Assembly: GCF_013911645.1 (NCBI RefSeq)
Contig: NZ_JACESV010000004.1
Span: forward strand, 62,001-126,000
Direction of reading: 5' to 3'
Length of the DNA: 64,000 nt
Source: Allomuricauda sp.
GTDB taxonomy: Bacteria > Bacteroidota > Bacteroidia > Flavobacteriales > Flavobacteriaceae
Shown here piece by piece: positions 43,290-51,181 of this stretch (the first letter of the stretch is position 1; each line of letters begins with the position of its first letter). Both the position numbers and the translations under genes were made by a program. The notes beneath the pieces were generated by a model. The model was given only the letters and a program-made list of their open reading frames with translations. It did not search any database and was not told the origin of the DNA.

Positions 43290-43318
43290 TTGAACTTGAA
43301 CTTGAGCTTGAACTTGAC
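43290..43318. repeat. (CTTGAA)n-like tandem repeat after ribH
   Basis: About four and a half hexamers of TTGAAC/TTGAGC type stand directly 3' of the ribH stop. A shorter run of the same unit is at 24133-24147. On the plus strand it encodes a meaningless Glu-Leu repeat. Confidence 0.75.
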
Positions 43319-43320
43319 TT

Positions 43321-43803
43321 TTACTTGCCCAACACAGCCATTTGTATGGCGGCAATGGCCGCTTCGGTTCCCTTGTTGCCGTGCTTGCCCCCACTCCTGG
43401 CCCTGGACTGCTCAATGTTATCATCCGTCAACACACAAAAGATCACGGGAACATCATACGCCACATTTAAATCTTTTATGCCTTGTGCGGTGGCACTGCA
43501 AACAAAATCAAAATGACTGGTTTCGCCACGGATAACACTACCAATGGCTACAATGGCATCAACTTTTTCCGTTTGAATCATTTTTTTACACCCAAAAGTG
43601 AGTTCAAAACTCCCGGGCACATCCCACCGAAGCACATTTTCGGGAAGCGCGCCGCAATCCACTAAAGCTTCTTCGGCACCTTGATAAAGGGCCTCGGTAA
43701 TTTCACCGTTCCATTCAGAAACAACAATCCCAAACCGAAGGTTCTTCGCATTTGGGATTTTGTTTTTATCGTAAACGGATAAGTTTTTGTTCGTTGTAGC
43801 CAT
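43321..43803 (-). CDS. ribH: 6,7-dimethyl-8-ribityllumazine synthase
   Basis: A 160-residue subunit of the riboflavin-pathway enzyme that joins the ribitylaminouracil and dihydroxybutanone phosphate. Motifs: 'LRFGIVVSEWNGEITEALYQ', 'WDVPGSFELTFGCKKMI', 'AIVAIGSVIRGETSHFDFVC' (with the catalytic His) and 'PVIFCVLTDDNIEQSRARSG', 'GNKGTEAAIAAIQMAVL'. Length is typical. It follows the TPR gene by 3 bp; 187 bp with the CTTGAA repeat separate it from the next gene. Confidence 0.96.
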   Translation of the reverse strand: MATTNKNLSVYDKNKIPNAKNLRFGIVVSEWNGEITEALYQGAEEALVDCGALPENVLRWDVPGSFELTFGCKKMIQTEKVDAIVAIGSVIRGETSHFDFVCSATAQGIKDLNVAYDVPVIFCVLTDDNIEQSRARSGGKHGNKGTEAAIAAIQMAVLGK

Positions 43804-43806
43804 GGT

Positions 43807-44568
43807 TTAGTTTTGCGCCAATCCGATCAGTGCATCAACGCTATTTGCTTCTTGTGAGTTGGGAAATTCTTCTTTGATGCGTTCAAAGTACCCTAAGGCT
43901 TTGCTTTTTTCCCCAAGTTCCAAGGCAATCACACCTGCTTTGTGTAAAAATCTTGGTGCAGTAAACTCGTTATCGCTATGTGCAATGGCTTTTTCGTAGT
44001 AGTCCAATGCATCTTCAGGCTGGTTCAATTGTGAGAAAGCATCTCCGATTCCACCTTTACCCATGGCTCCCATAATATCATCATCAGAAGAAAAGCCCTC
44101 CAAATGCTCAATGGCTTGATCGTACTGTTTCAAGTTCAAATACGTCATGCCTGCCGAATACTTGGCCAAGTTCGCTGCTTTGGTACCGCTGTATTCCTCG
44201 ATAATATCCAAGAACCCATATTTACCTTGGGCCCCGTTCAATGCCAAAGTGAACAAAGAATCTTTCTCTGTTTCACTTGCCAAGGCTTGATCAAAATATT
44301 GTTGTGGGTAAAAAAGTTCGTTTGCTGCGGCAGCTTCTTTTGGGTTCTGGATGAATTGATGATAACCCAAGTAGGCCAAAACACCCACGGCAATTACACC
44401 AATAACGCCCAAAATGTAGTTTTGGTTCTTCTGAACCCACTCTTCGGTTTTGGAAGCACCCTCATCCAAAGTATTGAAAACTTCAGCGGTTGTACTGTCG
44501 TGTTCCTCTAACTGAGCTTCCTCTTCCTTATTTTTTGGCTTAAAGCCTCTCTTCTTGTATGTTGCCAT
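43807..44568 (-). CDS. Membrane-anchored tetratricopeptide repeat protein
   Basis: A 253-residue protein with an N-terminal cytoplasmic acidic stretch, one membrane helix (about 50-70, 'YILGVIGVIAVGVLAYLGYH') and about four TPR units in the periplasm ('AANLAKYSAGMTYLNLKQYD', 'GDAFSQLNQPEDALDYYEKA', 'AGVIALELGEKSKALGYFER'). Architecture recalls YfgM/BamD-type envelope proteins that chaperone or scaffold. It heads the minus-strand operon with ribH behind it. Confidence 0.82.
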   Translation of the reverse strand: MATYKKRGFKPKNKEEEAQLEEHDSTTAEVFNTLDEGASKTEEWVQKNQNYILGVIGVIAVGVLAYLGYHQFIQNPKEAAAANELFYPQQYFDQALASETEKDSLFTLALNGAQGKYGFLDIIEEYSGTKAANLAKYSAGMTYLNLKQYDQAIEHLEGFSSDDDIMGAMGKGGIGDAFSQLNQPEDALDYYEKAIAHSDNEFTAPRFLHKAGVIALELGEKSKALGYFERIKEEFPNSQEANSVDALIGLAQN

Positions 44569-44588
44569 CCGTCATTTAATTGGTCGCG

Positions 44589-44616
44589 CAAAAATAAAGT
44601 TTTTATCCAAAACCAA
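44589..44616 (-). promoter_or_regulatory. Promoter of the TPR-ribH operon
   Basis: Minus strand: TTG (44614-44616), 17 bp, TATTTTTG (44589-44596), matching TTG-N17-23-TAnnTTTG. The -7 box ends 20 bp before the ATG. The region is divergent with recF. Confidence 0.65.
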
Positions 44617-44694
44617 AAGGTAATTTATTCGTTATTTTTGGAATCCCTTTTTGGAGGGCTACCTTTTAATTCCAAATTGTTTCTCTAACTTTTT

Positions 44695-45774
44695 ATGTTT
44701 TTAAGACATTTATCTTTAGTCAATTACAAGAATTTCGATTCCAAGGCGCTAGATTTCGACCCCGTAATCAACTGTTTGGTGGGTGATAACGGAGTGGGAA
44801 AGACCAATGTTTTGGACTCCATTTACCACTTGTGCTTTGGCAAAAGCTACTTTAATCCCGTGTCCACACAAAATATAAAGCACGACACCGATTTTTTTGT
44901 TATTGAAGGTGAATTTGAGAAAAAAGAAAGAACCGAAAAAATACTCTGCTCTTTTAAAAAAGGCACTAAAAAGGTGATAAAACGCAATGGAAAACCCTAC
45001 GAAAAGTTTTCCGAGCACATTGGTTTTTTGCCTTTGGTGATTATTTCCCCATCTGATCGCGACCTTATTTTGGAAGGAAGCGAGACCCGAAGAAAGTTCA
45101 TGGATGGGGTAATATCGCAATCCGACAAGGTGTATCTTCAAAACCTCATCAAATATAACAAGGTGGTTTCGCAACGAAATTCCCTACTCAAATATTTTGC
45201 CGCCAACCGTACCTTTGACCCAGATACGTTGAGCATTTACAACGAACAGATGAATACCTTGGGAACAGCGATTCATCAAAAGAGAGTTGAGTTTATTGAT
45301 TCCTTTCTGCCCATTTTTAAGGAACAGTATCAAAATATCTCCGAGAAAGACGAGCAAATAGACCTCTCCTATGAAAGTCAGTTGAGCGATGACCCCCTAT
45401 TGAACCTTTTGGAAAAGAATATTGAAAAGGACAGAGCGTTGCAATACACATCGGTCGGCGTTCATAAAGATGACCTCAGCTTCACGATAGCGGGGCATCC
45501 CATCAAAAAGTTTGGGAGCCAGGGGCAACAAAAATCCTTTTTGATCGCATTGAAACTGGCGCAATTCCATTTCATCAAGCAATTGGCGGACACCACCCCA
45601 ATTCTATTATTGGATGATATTTTTGACAAACTGGACGAAAACAGGGTTTCTCACATCGTCGGATTGGTGAAGGATGATAATTTTGGACAGATTTTTATCA
45701 GCGACACGCACGCCGACAGAACAGAAGAGGTCGTTAAAAACATTCACCAGAGCTATAAAATATTTAACTTGTAG
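44695..45774 (+). CDS. recF: DNA replication/repair protein RecF
   Basis: A 359-residue SMC-like ATPase that loads RecA at gaps. '[20 protein letters not shown]' begins the head, Walker A is '[16 protein letters not shown]' (residues about 28-43), the signature '[20 protein letters not shown]' and Walker B '[17 protein letters not shown]' are at the C-terminus. Length is normal. It is followed closely by a small lipoprotein gene and a DUF721 gene, the latter often found near recF. Confidence 0.95.
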   Translation: MFLRHLSLVNYKNFDSKALDFDPVINCLVGDNGVGKTNVLDSIYHLCFGKSYFNPVSTQNIKHDTDFFVIEGEFEKKERTEKILCSFKKGTKKVIKRNGKPYEKFSEHIGFLPLVIISPSDRDLILEGSETRRKFMDGVISQSDKVYLQNLIKYNKVVSQRNSLLKYFAANRTFDPDTLSIYNEQMNTLGTAIHQKRVEFIDSFLPIFKEQYQNISEKDEQIDLSYESQLSDDPLLNLLEKNIEKDRALQYTSVGVHKDDLSFTIAGHPIKKFGSQGQQKSFLIALKLAQFHFIKQLADTTPILLLDDIFDKLDENRVSHIVGLVKDDNFGQIFISDTHADRTEEVVKNIHQSYKIFNL

Positions 45775-45778
45775 CACC

Positions 45779-46201
45779 ATGAGACAAATCCTTTCCCTAT
45801 TATTGGTTTTGACGCTTTGGGGATGCAATGATTCATCCGTAAATAAAGATGATTTGCATTATTTGAACGGCTATTGGGAAATATCCGAAGTAGAATTCCC
45901 CGATGGATCCATCAAGGAGTATGGCTTAAACACAAGCATCGATTTCATCCACTTAAAAGAACAGAGAGGATATCGAAAAAAAATGAAACCGAAGTTTGAT
46001 GGCACCTACAACACTTCCAAGGATGTGGAGCGTTTCACTATAACCCAATCCAATGAAAGATTTACCTTATATTATGAAAGCGGGTTTAGCGAGTGGGAGG
46101 AAAAACTGCTGCAATTGGATTCAGTTTCTTTTTCGGTAACCAATCAAGAGGGTGTTGTCTACAAGTACAAACGCTTTGAACCCATCAAAATTCCACAGTA
46201 A
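45779..46201 (+). CDS. Small lipoprotein, lipocalin-like
   Basis: A 140-residue protein starting 4 bp after recF. The signal peptide ends in a lipobox ('LTLWGC', Cys17). The mature part has short beta-like segments with 'LNGYWEISEVEFPDGSIKEY', 'TYNTSKDVERFTITQSNERF' and 'WEEKLLQLDSVSFSVTNQEG', resembling Bacteroidota lipocalin-like small lipoproteins; no defined function. An in-frame upstream extension to 45674 overlaps recF and lacks a signal, so I reject it. Confidence 0.75.
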   Translation: MRQILSLLLVLTLWGCNDSSVNKDDLHYLNGYWEISEVEFPDGSIKEYGLNTSIDFIHLKEQRGYRKKMKPKFDGTYNTSKDVERFTITQSNERFTLYYESGFSEWEEKLLQLDSVSFSVTNQEGVVYKYKRFEPIKIPQ

Positions 46202-46497
46202 TGGCCAAACGGCATAGCTCACACATACCATTAAGCGAAGCTTTGAGCGAGTTTATCAAAGAGAACAAGCTCCAAAAGGGCATGGACAAAGTGGACGCCA
46301 GAGAGGCATGGGTTAAATTGATGGGCAATGGGGTGAACAACTACACTACCGCCGTTGAACTAAGGAACGAAACGCTCTTTATCTCGCTCTCATCTTCTGT
46401 ACTGCGAGAAGAATTGAGTTTGGGCAAGTCCAAGATCATTAAGATGATCAATGAAGAATTAGGTAAAGAACTGGTGAAGAAGTTGGTTTTAAAATAA
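46201..46497 (+). CDS. DUF721 domain-containing protein
   Basis: A 98-residue protein with the DUF721/DciA-like pattern: 'PLSEALSEFIKENKLQKGMD', 'VDAREAWVKLMGNGVNNYTT' and 'NETLFISLSSSVLREELSLG', which ends with 'KSKIIKMINEELG'. Larger members (DciA) load the replicative helicase; the short Bacteroidota versions near recF may have a related role. Its ATG overlaps the preceding stop (TAATG). Confidence 0.85.
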   Translation: MAKRHSSHIPLSEALSEFIKENKLQKGMDKVDAREAWVKLMGNGVNNYTTAVELRNETLFISLSSSVLREELSLGKSKIIKMINEELGKELVKKLVLK

Positions 46498-46503
46498 TCG
46501 CAA

Positions 46504-46590
46504 TGTCATTTCGAGAGAGCTAAGCGACGAGAAATCTAGAAGTAATGTAGATTTCTCAATCGATGCTTTGCATCTCATTTCGAAATGACA
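46504..46590. repeat. Palindromic 'tgtcatttcgag' repeat pair
   Basis: A unit of the type TGTCATTTCGAG..AGCGACGAGAAATCT (46504-46536) is followed by an inverted relative ending CGAAATGACA at 46590, forming an imperfect hairpin of the REP type. Non-coding. Confidence 0.65.
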
Positions 46591-46603
46591 AGTATAATCG
46601 TAT

Positions 46604-46646
46604 TGTCATTTCGACAGGGCAAAGCGACGGGAAATCTAACGTAATT
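46604..46646. repeat. Second copy of the 'tgtcatttcga' repeat
   Basis: Direct copy of the unit at 46504, starting exactly 100 bp further, with TGTCATTTCGACAGGGCAAA and GCGACGGGAAATCTAACGTAA. It merges with the hairpin at 46651. Confidence 0.6.
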
Positions 46647-46650
46647 CTTC

Positions 46651-46689
46651 ATGCTGAACTCGCCTGCCGGCATAGGCAGGTTTCAGCAT
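46651..46689. repeat. CTGCC-type hairpin repeat
   Basis: Outer arms ATGCTGAA/TTCAGCAT and inner arms CCTGCC/GGCAGG around GGCATA form a two-step hairpin. It has the same CCTGCC core as the block at 27830-27960. The rest of the gap between DUF721 and ndk (46498-46835) contains only these repeats and the ndk terminator. Confidence 0.65.
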
Positions 46690-46780
46690 CCCATCCATTC
46701 CATTGCTTATGAGATTCCGTGTCGTGCTTCGACTCATTTCGACTTCGCTCAATGACCAGCGCTCAGCAACCGCACGGAAT

Positions 46781-46811
46781 AAATAAAAAAGCCACCCAAA
46801 AAGGTGGCTTC
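46781..46811 (-). terminator. Rho-independent terminator of ndk
   Basis: On the minus strand AAGCCACC-TTTTTG-GGTGGCTT is followed by TTTTATTT. It starts about 25 bp after the ndk stop codon. Confidence 0.88.
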
Positions 46812-46835
46812 CACTAAAATATCTTTGTATCGCGA

Positions 46836-47255
46836 TTAGTAAATTTCCCTTCCTGAGAAGTGAAAAGCACCCTCTATAGCAGCGTTTTCATCACTATCGG
46901 AACCGTGTACTGCATTTTCACCGATACTGGCCGCGTACAATTTTCTAATGGTTCCCTCAGCAGCTTCCTCCGGGTTGGTGGCACCGATCAAAGCGCGGAA
47001 ATCATCCACTGCATTGTCTTTTTCCAAAATAGCGGCCACAATGGGCCCTCTTGTCATAAACTCTACCAACTCGCCAAAAAATGGACGCTCTTTATGGATG
47101 GCATAGAATATTTCGGCATCCCTCTTGCTCAATTGTGTAAACTTCATGGCCACAATCTTAAAACCAGCAGCCGTTATTTTATCCAAAATTGCACCAATGT
47201 ACCCGTTTTCAACGGCATCAGGCTTAATCATGGTAAATGTTCTATTTCCAGTCAT
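46836..47255 (-). CDS. ndk: Nucleoside-diphosphate kinase
   Basis: A 139-residue kinase transferring phosphate among nucleoside di- and triphosphates. '[20 protein letters not shown]', '[20 protein letters not shown]', '[20 protein letters not shown]', '[18 protein letters not shown]' and the active-site histidine in '[15 protein letters not shown]' are all in place. Single-gene unit with its own promoter and terminator. Confidence 0.97.
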   Translation of the reverse strand: MTGNRTFTMIKPDAVENGYIGAILDKITAAGFKIVAMKFTQLSKRDAEIFYAIHKERPFFGELVEFMTRGPIVAAILEKDNAVDDFRALIGATNPEEAAEGTIRKLYAASIGENAVHGSDSDENAAIEGAFHFSGREIY

Positions 47256-47270
47256 TTTTTAAATTTTGCG

Positions 47271-47300
47271 CAAACTTACGCTTTTTCAAGCAAGGTACAA
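47271..47300 (-). promoter_or_regulatory. Promoter of ndk
   Basis: Minus strand TTG (47298-47300), 19 bp, TAAGTTTG (47271-47278): a full match to the Bacteroidota consensus. The -7 box ends 15 bp before the ndk ATG, in the short gap after the PhoD-like gene. Confidence 0.75.
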
Positions 47301-47303
47301 GGC

Positions 47304-48338
47304 TCAATAGCTTTGTTTTAACTCTTGGAGAACAGTACCATTATCTCCCATAATCTTGAATTCTGCCTTTCTTTCTTCAATATTTAGGTTGATGATACCG
47401 TAACTTTTATCCGAAACCACCTCCCCTACCCGATACTGATTGGGTTCACCGCTAAAGCTAGAGTAGGAATGGGTAAGTCCGCTGCTGGTAAAATCTACCA
47501 AGGGATAGGAAAGACCGTCAATATCCGTTTTGGAGAATTCGGAAATATGTCTATCCCCAGATAGGATGATCACCCCCTTGGCTCCTGATTCAGCAATCAT
47601 ATTCTCCAATTTATCCACTTCCAAAGGAAAATTGCCCCAAGTTTCAAAACCATGCTCTCCCGAAAGTACCTGGATACTGGACATGATCAAATTGAAATCG
47701 GCATCTGAATCGTTAAGTTCGTTTTCCAACCATTTCCATTGCGCTTCTCCAAGTACAGTTGCGGTAGAATCCGTAGTGGGTTTATACCTTTTTTTGGAAT
47801 CCTCATCTTTGATGAGTTCGCTCCTGAAATAGCGGGTATCCAGCACAATAACTTTCACTTTTCCCGATGAAGCCTTATATTCGTGGGAAGCATACACTCC
47901 CTTTTGGTCTCTTCTTTCACTATCCTTGGGCACACCCATAAAGTCCAAAAAAACCTGTTGGCTTTCGGCCTTTATGGAAAAATCGGAGCCCCCATCGTTC
48001 ACACCAAAATCATGGTCGTCCCAAGTACCTATTATGGGCACTTCATTTTTCAATTTGGCATAGCCTGCAACAGTGTCCTGCATCGCATAAATAGTACGTA
48101 ATCTTTCCACATCATCCGTATCTGCGTAGACAATATCCCCGCCCCAAATCCACACATCGGGTTTTTCCGCCAAAATATCGTCCCAAAAAGGATTCGGTTC
48201 CTGCGACATGTTACAAGAGCCAAAGGCCACAACAAAATCCGGTATTGGACTATCCGCAACCCCAACTGTTTTTTCCGCTTTCTTTTTACAAGCCGAAAAA
48301 AGAACCAGAACCGTCAGTAAAATATAAAAATGTTTCAT
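47304..48338 (-). CDS. PhoD-like alkaline phosphatase D family lipoprotein
   Basis: A 344-residue lipoprotein (lipobox 'LFSAC', Cys17) with a PhoD-type metallophosphatase domain: 'VVAFGSCNMSQEPNPFWDDI', 'DVWIWGGDIVYADTDDVERL', 'VPIIGTWDDHDFGVNDGGSD' (metal ligands Asp, Asp, His, Asp) and 'GVIILSGDRHISEFSKTDID'. It lacks the usual Fe-S-like extra domain of long PhoD, giving a compact phosphodiesterase. Expected on the periplasmic or outer-membrane face. A TATTTTTG box lies at 48357-48364 on the minus strand upstream. Confidence 0.87.
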   Translation of the reverse strand: MKHFYILLTVLVLFSACKKKAEKTVGVADSPIPDFVVAFGSCNMSQEPNPFWDDILAEKPDVWIWGGDIVYADTDDVERLRTIYAMQDTVAGYAKLKNEVPIIGTWDDHDFGVNDGGSDFSIKAESQQVFLDFMGVPKDSERRDQKGVYASHEYKASSGKVKVIVLDTRYFRSELIKDEDSKKRYKPTTDSTATVLGEAQWKWLENELNDSDADFNLIMSSIQVLSGEHGFETWGNFPLEVDKLENMIAESGAKGVIILSGDRHISEFSKTDIDGLSYPLVDFTSSGLTHSYSSFSGEPNQYRVGEVVSDKSYGIINLNIEERKAEFKIMGDNGTVLQELKQSY

Positions 48339-48412
48339 GATGTGTTTTTACCGAACCAAAAATACGGATAAACCAAGTTTCCTCTATATTATATTATTGT
48401 ATATTTGGTCGC

Positions 48413-49429
48413 ATGAATTCAGCGGATATCACGACAATAAAGTCGATTCTTTCCCAACCTCAGAAAATAGTAATCGTTCCCCACAGAAACCCCGATGGAG
48501 ATGCCATGGGTTCCTGTTTGGCCCTCTATGCTTTTTTAAAAGAAAAGGGACAAACGGTGCACGTTGTGGCACCTAATGACTACCCTAAATTTCTGAAATG
48601 GTTGCCAGGAAACGATACGGTCATAAATTTTGAAAAGGAAAACTCGCAAGCCAAAGAACGTATTGATCAGGCCACTGTAATTTTTACCTTGGACTTTAAC
48701 GACCTTTCCCGAGTTGGACAAATGGAAACTGTTTTGCAAGAGGCCAATGCAGATTTTATTATGATAGACCATCACCAACAACCAAGTGATTATGCCAAAG
48801 TGACCTATTCCGATGTTACCATGAGCTCCACCTGTGAGATGGTCTACAACTTTATCGACTTTTTGGGTGAAACCAGTCTTATTGATGCCGACATCGCCAC
48901 GAATTTGTACACAGGCATCATGACGGATACAGGTTCGTTTAAATACCGTTCCACATCGAGCAAAACGCACCGTGTAGTGGCCGAACTTATTGACAAGGGT
49001 GCGGACAATATGGAAATCCATCAAAAAGTTTTTGATACCAATTCACCCTCTCGCCTGCATTTGCTGGGCATTGCCTTGAGCAATATGGTGATCCTGCCCG
49101 AATATAGAACGGCATACATTACCCTTAGCCAAGATGAATTGGACCAATACGATTTTAAAAAGGGGGACACAGAGGGATTCGTAAATTATGGGCTAACTTT
49201 GGAAGGTATTATTTTTGCGCTCATTTTTATTGAAAATCGGGAAGAAGGCATTATCAAGATTTCGTTGCGTTCCGTTGGGGATTTTTCCGTGAACGAATTT
49301 GCGAGAACACATTTTAATGGAGGCGGACATACCAATGCTGCCGGGGGCAGGAGCGAGGTGAGCATGGAAGAGACCATATCCAGATTCAACGATATTTTAA
49401 AAACGTATAAAGACAAATTGAACCCATGA
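48413..49429 (+). CDS. nrnA: DHH/DHHA1 oligoribonuclease-PAP phosphatase (NrnA-type)
   Basis: A 338-residue phosphoesterase degrading nano-RNA and pAp. The DHH domain has 'IVIVPHRNPDGDAMGSCLAL', 'VIFTLDFNDLSRVG' and 'FIMIDHHQQPSDYAKVTYSD'; 'LYTGIMTDTGSFKYRSTS' contributes the last metal ligand, and the C-terminal DHHA1 motif is 'HFNGGGHTNAAGG'. Overlaps gldI by 4 bp. A TATATTTG box is 5 bp upstream of the ATG. Confidence 0.93.
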   Translation: MNSADITTIKSILSQPQKIVIVPHRNPDGDAMGSCLALYAFLKEKGQTVHVVAPNDYPKFLKWLPGNDTVINFEKENSQAKERIDQATVIFTLDFNDLSRVGQMETVLQEANADFIMIDHHQQPSDYAKVTYSDVTMSSTCEMVYNFIDFLGETSLIDADIATNLYTGIMTDTGSFKYRSTSSKTHRVVAELIDKGADNMEIHQKVFDTNSPSRLHLLGIALSNMVILPEYRTAYITLSQDELDQYDFKKGDTEGFVNYGLTLEGIIFALIFIENREEGIIKISLRSVGDFSVNEFARTHFNGGGHTNAAGGRSEVSMEETISRFNDILKTYKDKLNP

Positions 49430-49974
49430 GATTTTTGCTAGCCGTTCTGTTGATTGCGATTGTTGCCAGCTGTGGGGGTCCAGAACCCAGAAAACCTGTA
49501 GAGGTTAAATCGGGCAGTTTTTACAAGGAGTCCATTGAACGTACCAAAAAATTATTGGCCGCAGAGGAAGAAGCCATTCAGGAAATCATCTCCAAAGATA
49601 CGGTTCACGAATACCTGTCCAGTCCAGATGGATTTTGGTACTATTACGAGTCCAAAAACGATACGGCAACATATCAATTAAAAACGGGAGATCAAATTTT
49701 GTTTTCCTATAATTTGATGAGCTTGGGCAACGACACCATTTATACGGCGCAAGAAATTGGACCAATATCTCACGTAATAGACAAGCAACAACTGTTTCCC
49801 GGGCTTCAAAATGCCGTGAAACTTTTAAAAATAAACGAGAAGGCTACATTTTTGTTCCCGTCTCCCCTAGCCTATGGCTATCAAGGAGACAACAAGGCCA
49901 TTGGACCAAAAACGCCACTTAAATCATCCGTAGAATTACATACAATCATAATAGACAACGACAGTTTAAACTAA
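49426..49974 (+). CDS. gldI: Gliding motility-associated FKBP-type isomerase GldI
   Basis: A 182-residue lipoprotein (lipobox 'IVASC', Cys16) with an FKBP-like fold: 'YQLKTGDQILFSYNLMSLGN', 'QQLFPGLQNAVKLLKINEKA' and 'FLFPSPLAYGYQGDNKAIGP'. GldI is a peptidyl-prolyl isomerase associated with gliding motility and the type IX secretion system in Flavobacterium johnsoniae. The N-terminal 60 residues form the charged stalk. Next to a second PPIase gene 11 bp downstream, so both probably fold envelope proteins. Confidence 0.9.
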   Translation: MRFLLAVLLIAIVASCGGPEPRKPVEVKSGSFYKESIERTKKLLAAEEEAIQEIISKDTVHEYLSSPDGFWYYYESKNDTATYQLKTGDQILFSYNLMSLGNDTIYTAQEIGPISHVIDKQQLFPGLQNAVKLLKINEKATFLFPSPLAYGYQGDNKAIGPKTPLKSSVELHTIIIDNDSLN

Positions 49975-49985
49975 ATTCTTAAACA

Positions 49986-51089
49986 ATGAAGAAATTATTT
50001 TATATCATACCCGTATTTCTCCTAGTAATCATAGGATGTAAATCGAGCAAGTATGCCGATTTGGGTGATGGCATTTTTGCCGATATCCAAACTACCAAGG
50101 GAGATATCATCATTCAATTGGAATACAAAAAAACCCCGGTTACCGTGGCCAACTTTGTTTCTTTGGCCGAAGGCAAAAACCCATTTGTGAACGATGAGTA
50201 CAAGGACAAAAAATTCTATGACGGCATTGTTTTCCACAGGGTCATCAAAGATTTTATGATACAAGGAGGAGACCCTACAGGCACAGGCAGTGGAAATATT
50301 GGATACACTTTTAAGGACGAGTTCAACGATTCGTTGAGGCACTCCAAAAAAGGAATCCTTTCCATGGCCAACAGAGGCCCCAAGACAAACAGCAGCCAAT
50401 TTTTTATCACACACAAAGCAACGCCATGGTTAGATGACAAACATACTGTTTTTGGTGAAGTGGTCGCAGGAATGGATGTGGTGGACACCATTGCCAATGT
50501 AAAAACCGGAGCTGGCGACAAGCCAACTACCGATATTGTAATGGATCATGTGGAAATTGTTCGCAATGGCAAGGAAGCTCGACAGTTTGATGCCGTTCAA
50601 ATCATGAGCGATTATTTTGAGGAAGCCAAAGCAGCCGAAGAAGCATTCAAAAAAATGAAAGAAGATCTGGCCGCTCAGTTTACGGAACAAATCAATGAGG
50701 CCGAAGAAACTTCCAGTGGCTTGCGTATTTTAACTTTAAAAGAAGGTGATGGGGAGCAGCCTAAAATAGGTCAAAAAGTATTGGTCAACTATGCAGGATG
50801 GTTGTTCAATGGTGATTTGTTTGATAGCAATATCCAAGAAATTGCCGAGCAATTCAACCAATTGAACCCTGGAAGAAGAGATCAGGGCGGTTACCGACCA
50901 TTCCCAATGGATTATAGCCCCGATGCTCAATTGGCGGCAGGTTTCCGCGAAGGGTTATTGACCATGAAGGTCGGTGACAAACTCCGCTTGTTCATTCCTC
51001 CGCATTTAGGATATGGAGACAATGATTATGGCCCTATTCCCGGTGGCTCAACCTTGGTCTTTGATATAGAAGTTGTTGGAATTCAATAA
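49986..51089 (+). CDS. Dual-family immunophilin: cyclophilin-FKBP fusion lipoprotein
   Basis: A 367-residue lipoprotein (lipobox 'VIIGC', Cys18). Residues about 28-190 are a cyclophilin: 'GDIIIQLEYKKTPVTVANFV', 'FYDGIVFHRVIKDFMIQGGD', 'GILSMANRGPKTNSSQFFIT' and 'TVFGEVVAGMDVVDTIANVK'. After a helical linker (200-235) comes an FKBP domain: 'SGLRILTLKEGDG', 'KVLVNYAGWLFNGDLFDSNI', 'LAAGFREGLLTMKVGDKLRL', 'PPHLGYGDNDYGPIPGGSTL'. Both active-site signatures look intact. Such cyclophilin-FKBP fusions are known from a few bacteria including Flavobacterium. An intrinsic terminator follows. Confidence 0.93.
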   Translation: MKKLFYIIPVFLLVIIGCKSSKYADLGDGIFADIQTTKGDIIIQLEYKKTPVTVANFVSLAEGKNPFVNDEYKDKKFYDGIVFHRVIKDFMIQGGDPTGTGSGNIGYTFKDEFNDSLRHSKKGILSMANRGPKTNSSQFFITHKATPWLDDKHTVFGEVVAGMDVVDTIANVKTGAGDKPTTDIVMDHVEIVRNGKEARQFDAVQIMSDYFEEAKAAEEAFKKMKEDLAAQFTEQINEAEETSSGLRILTLKEGDGEQPKIGQKVLVNYAGWLFNGDLFDSNIQEIAEQFNQLNPGRRDQGGYRPFPMDYSPDAQLAAGFREGLLTMKVGDKLRLFIPPHLGYGDNDYGPIPGGSTLVFDIEVVGIQ

Positions 51090-51113
51090 TAACAACTCAA
51101 ACAGATTTAATAT

Positions 51114-51150
51114 AAAAAAGCCGTACTTTTCTGTGCGGCTTTTTATTTTT
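51114..51150 (+). terminator. Rho-independent terminator after the nrnA-gldI-PPIase operon
   Basis: AAAAAGCCGTAC pairs with GTGCGGCTTTTT around six bases (one wobble) and runs into TTATTTTT. Confidence 0.88.
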
Positions 51151-51181
51151 CAGTGCTCATAACACTTTGCTTTCGTTTTTG

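Noticed and set aside
43226..43516. Plus-strand frame with Glu-Leu repeats over the ribH end
   Set aside because: It is only the CTTGAA tandem repeat read in frame and the antisense of ribH.
45674..45778. N-terminal extension of the small lipoprotein into recF
   Set aside because: The extension overlaps recF and hides the lipoprotein signal that begins at 45779.
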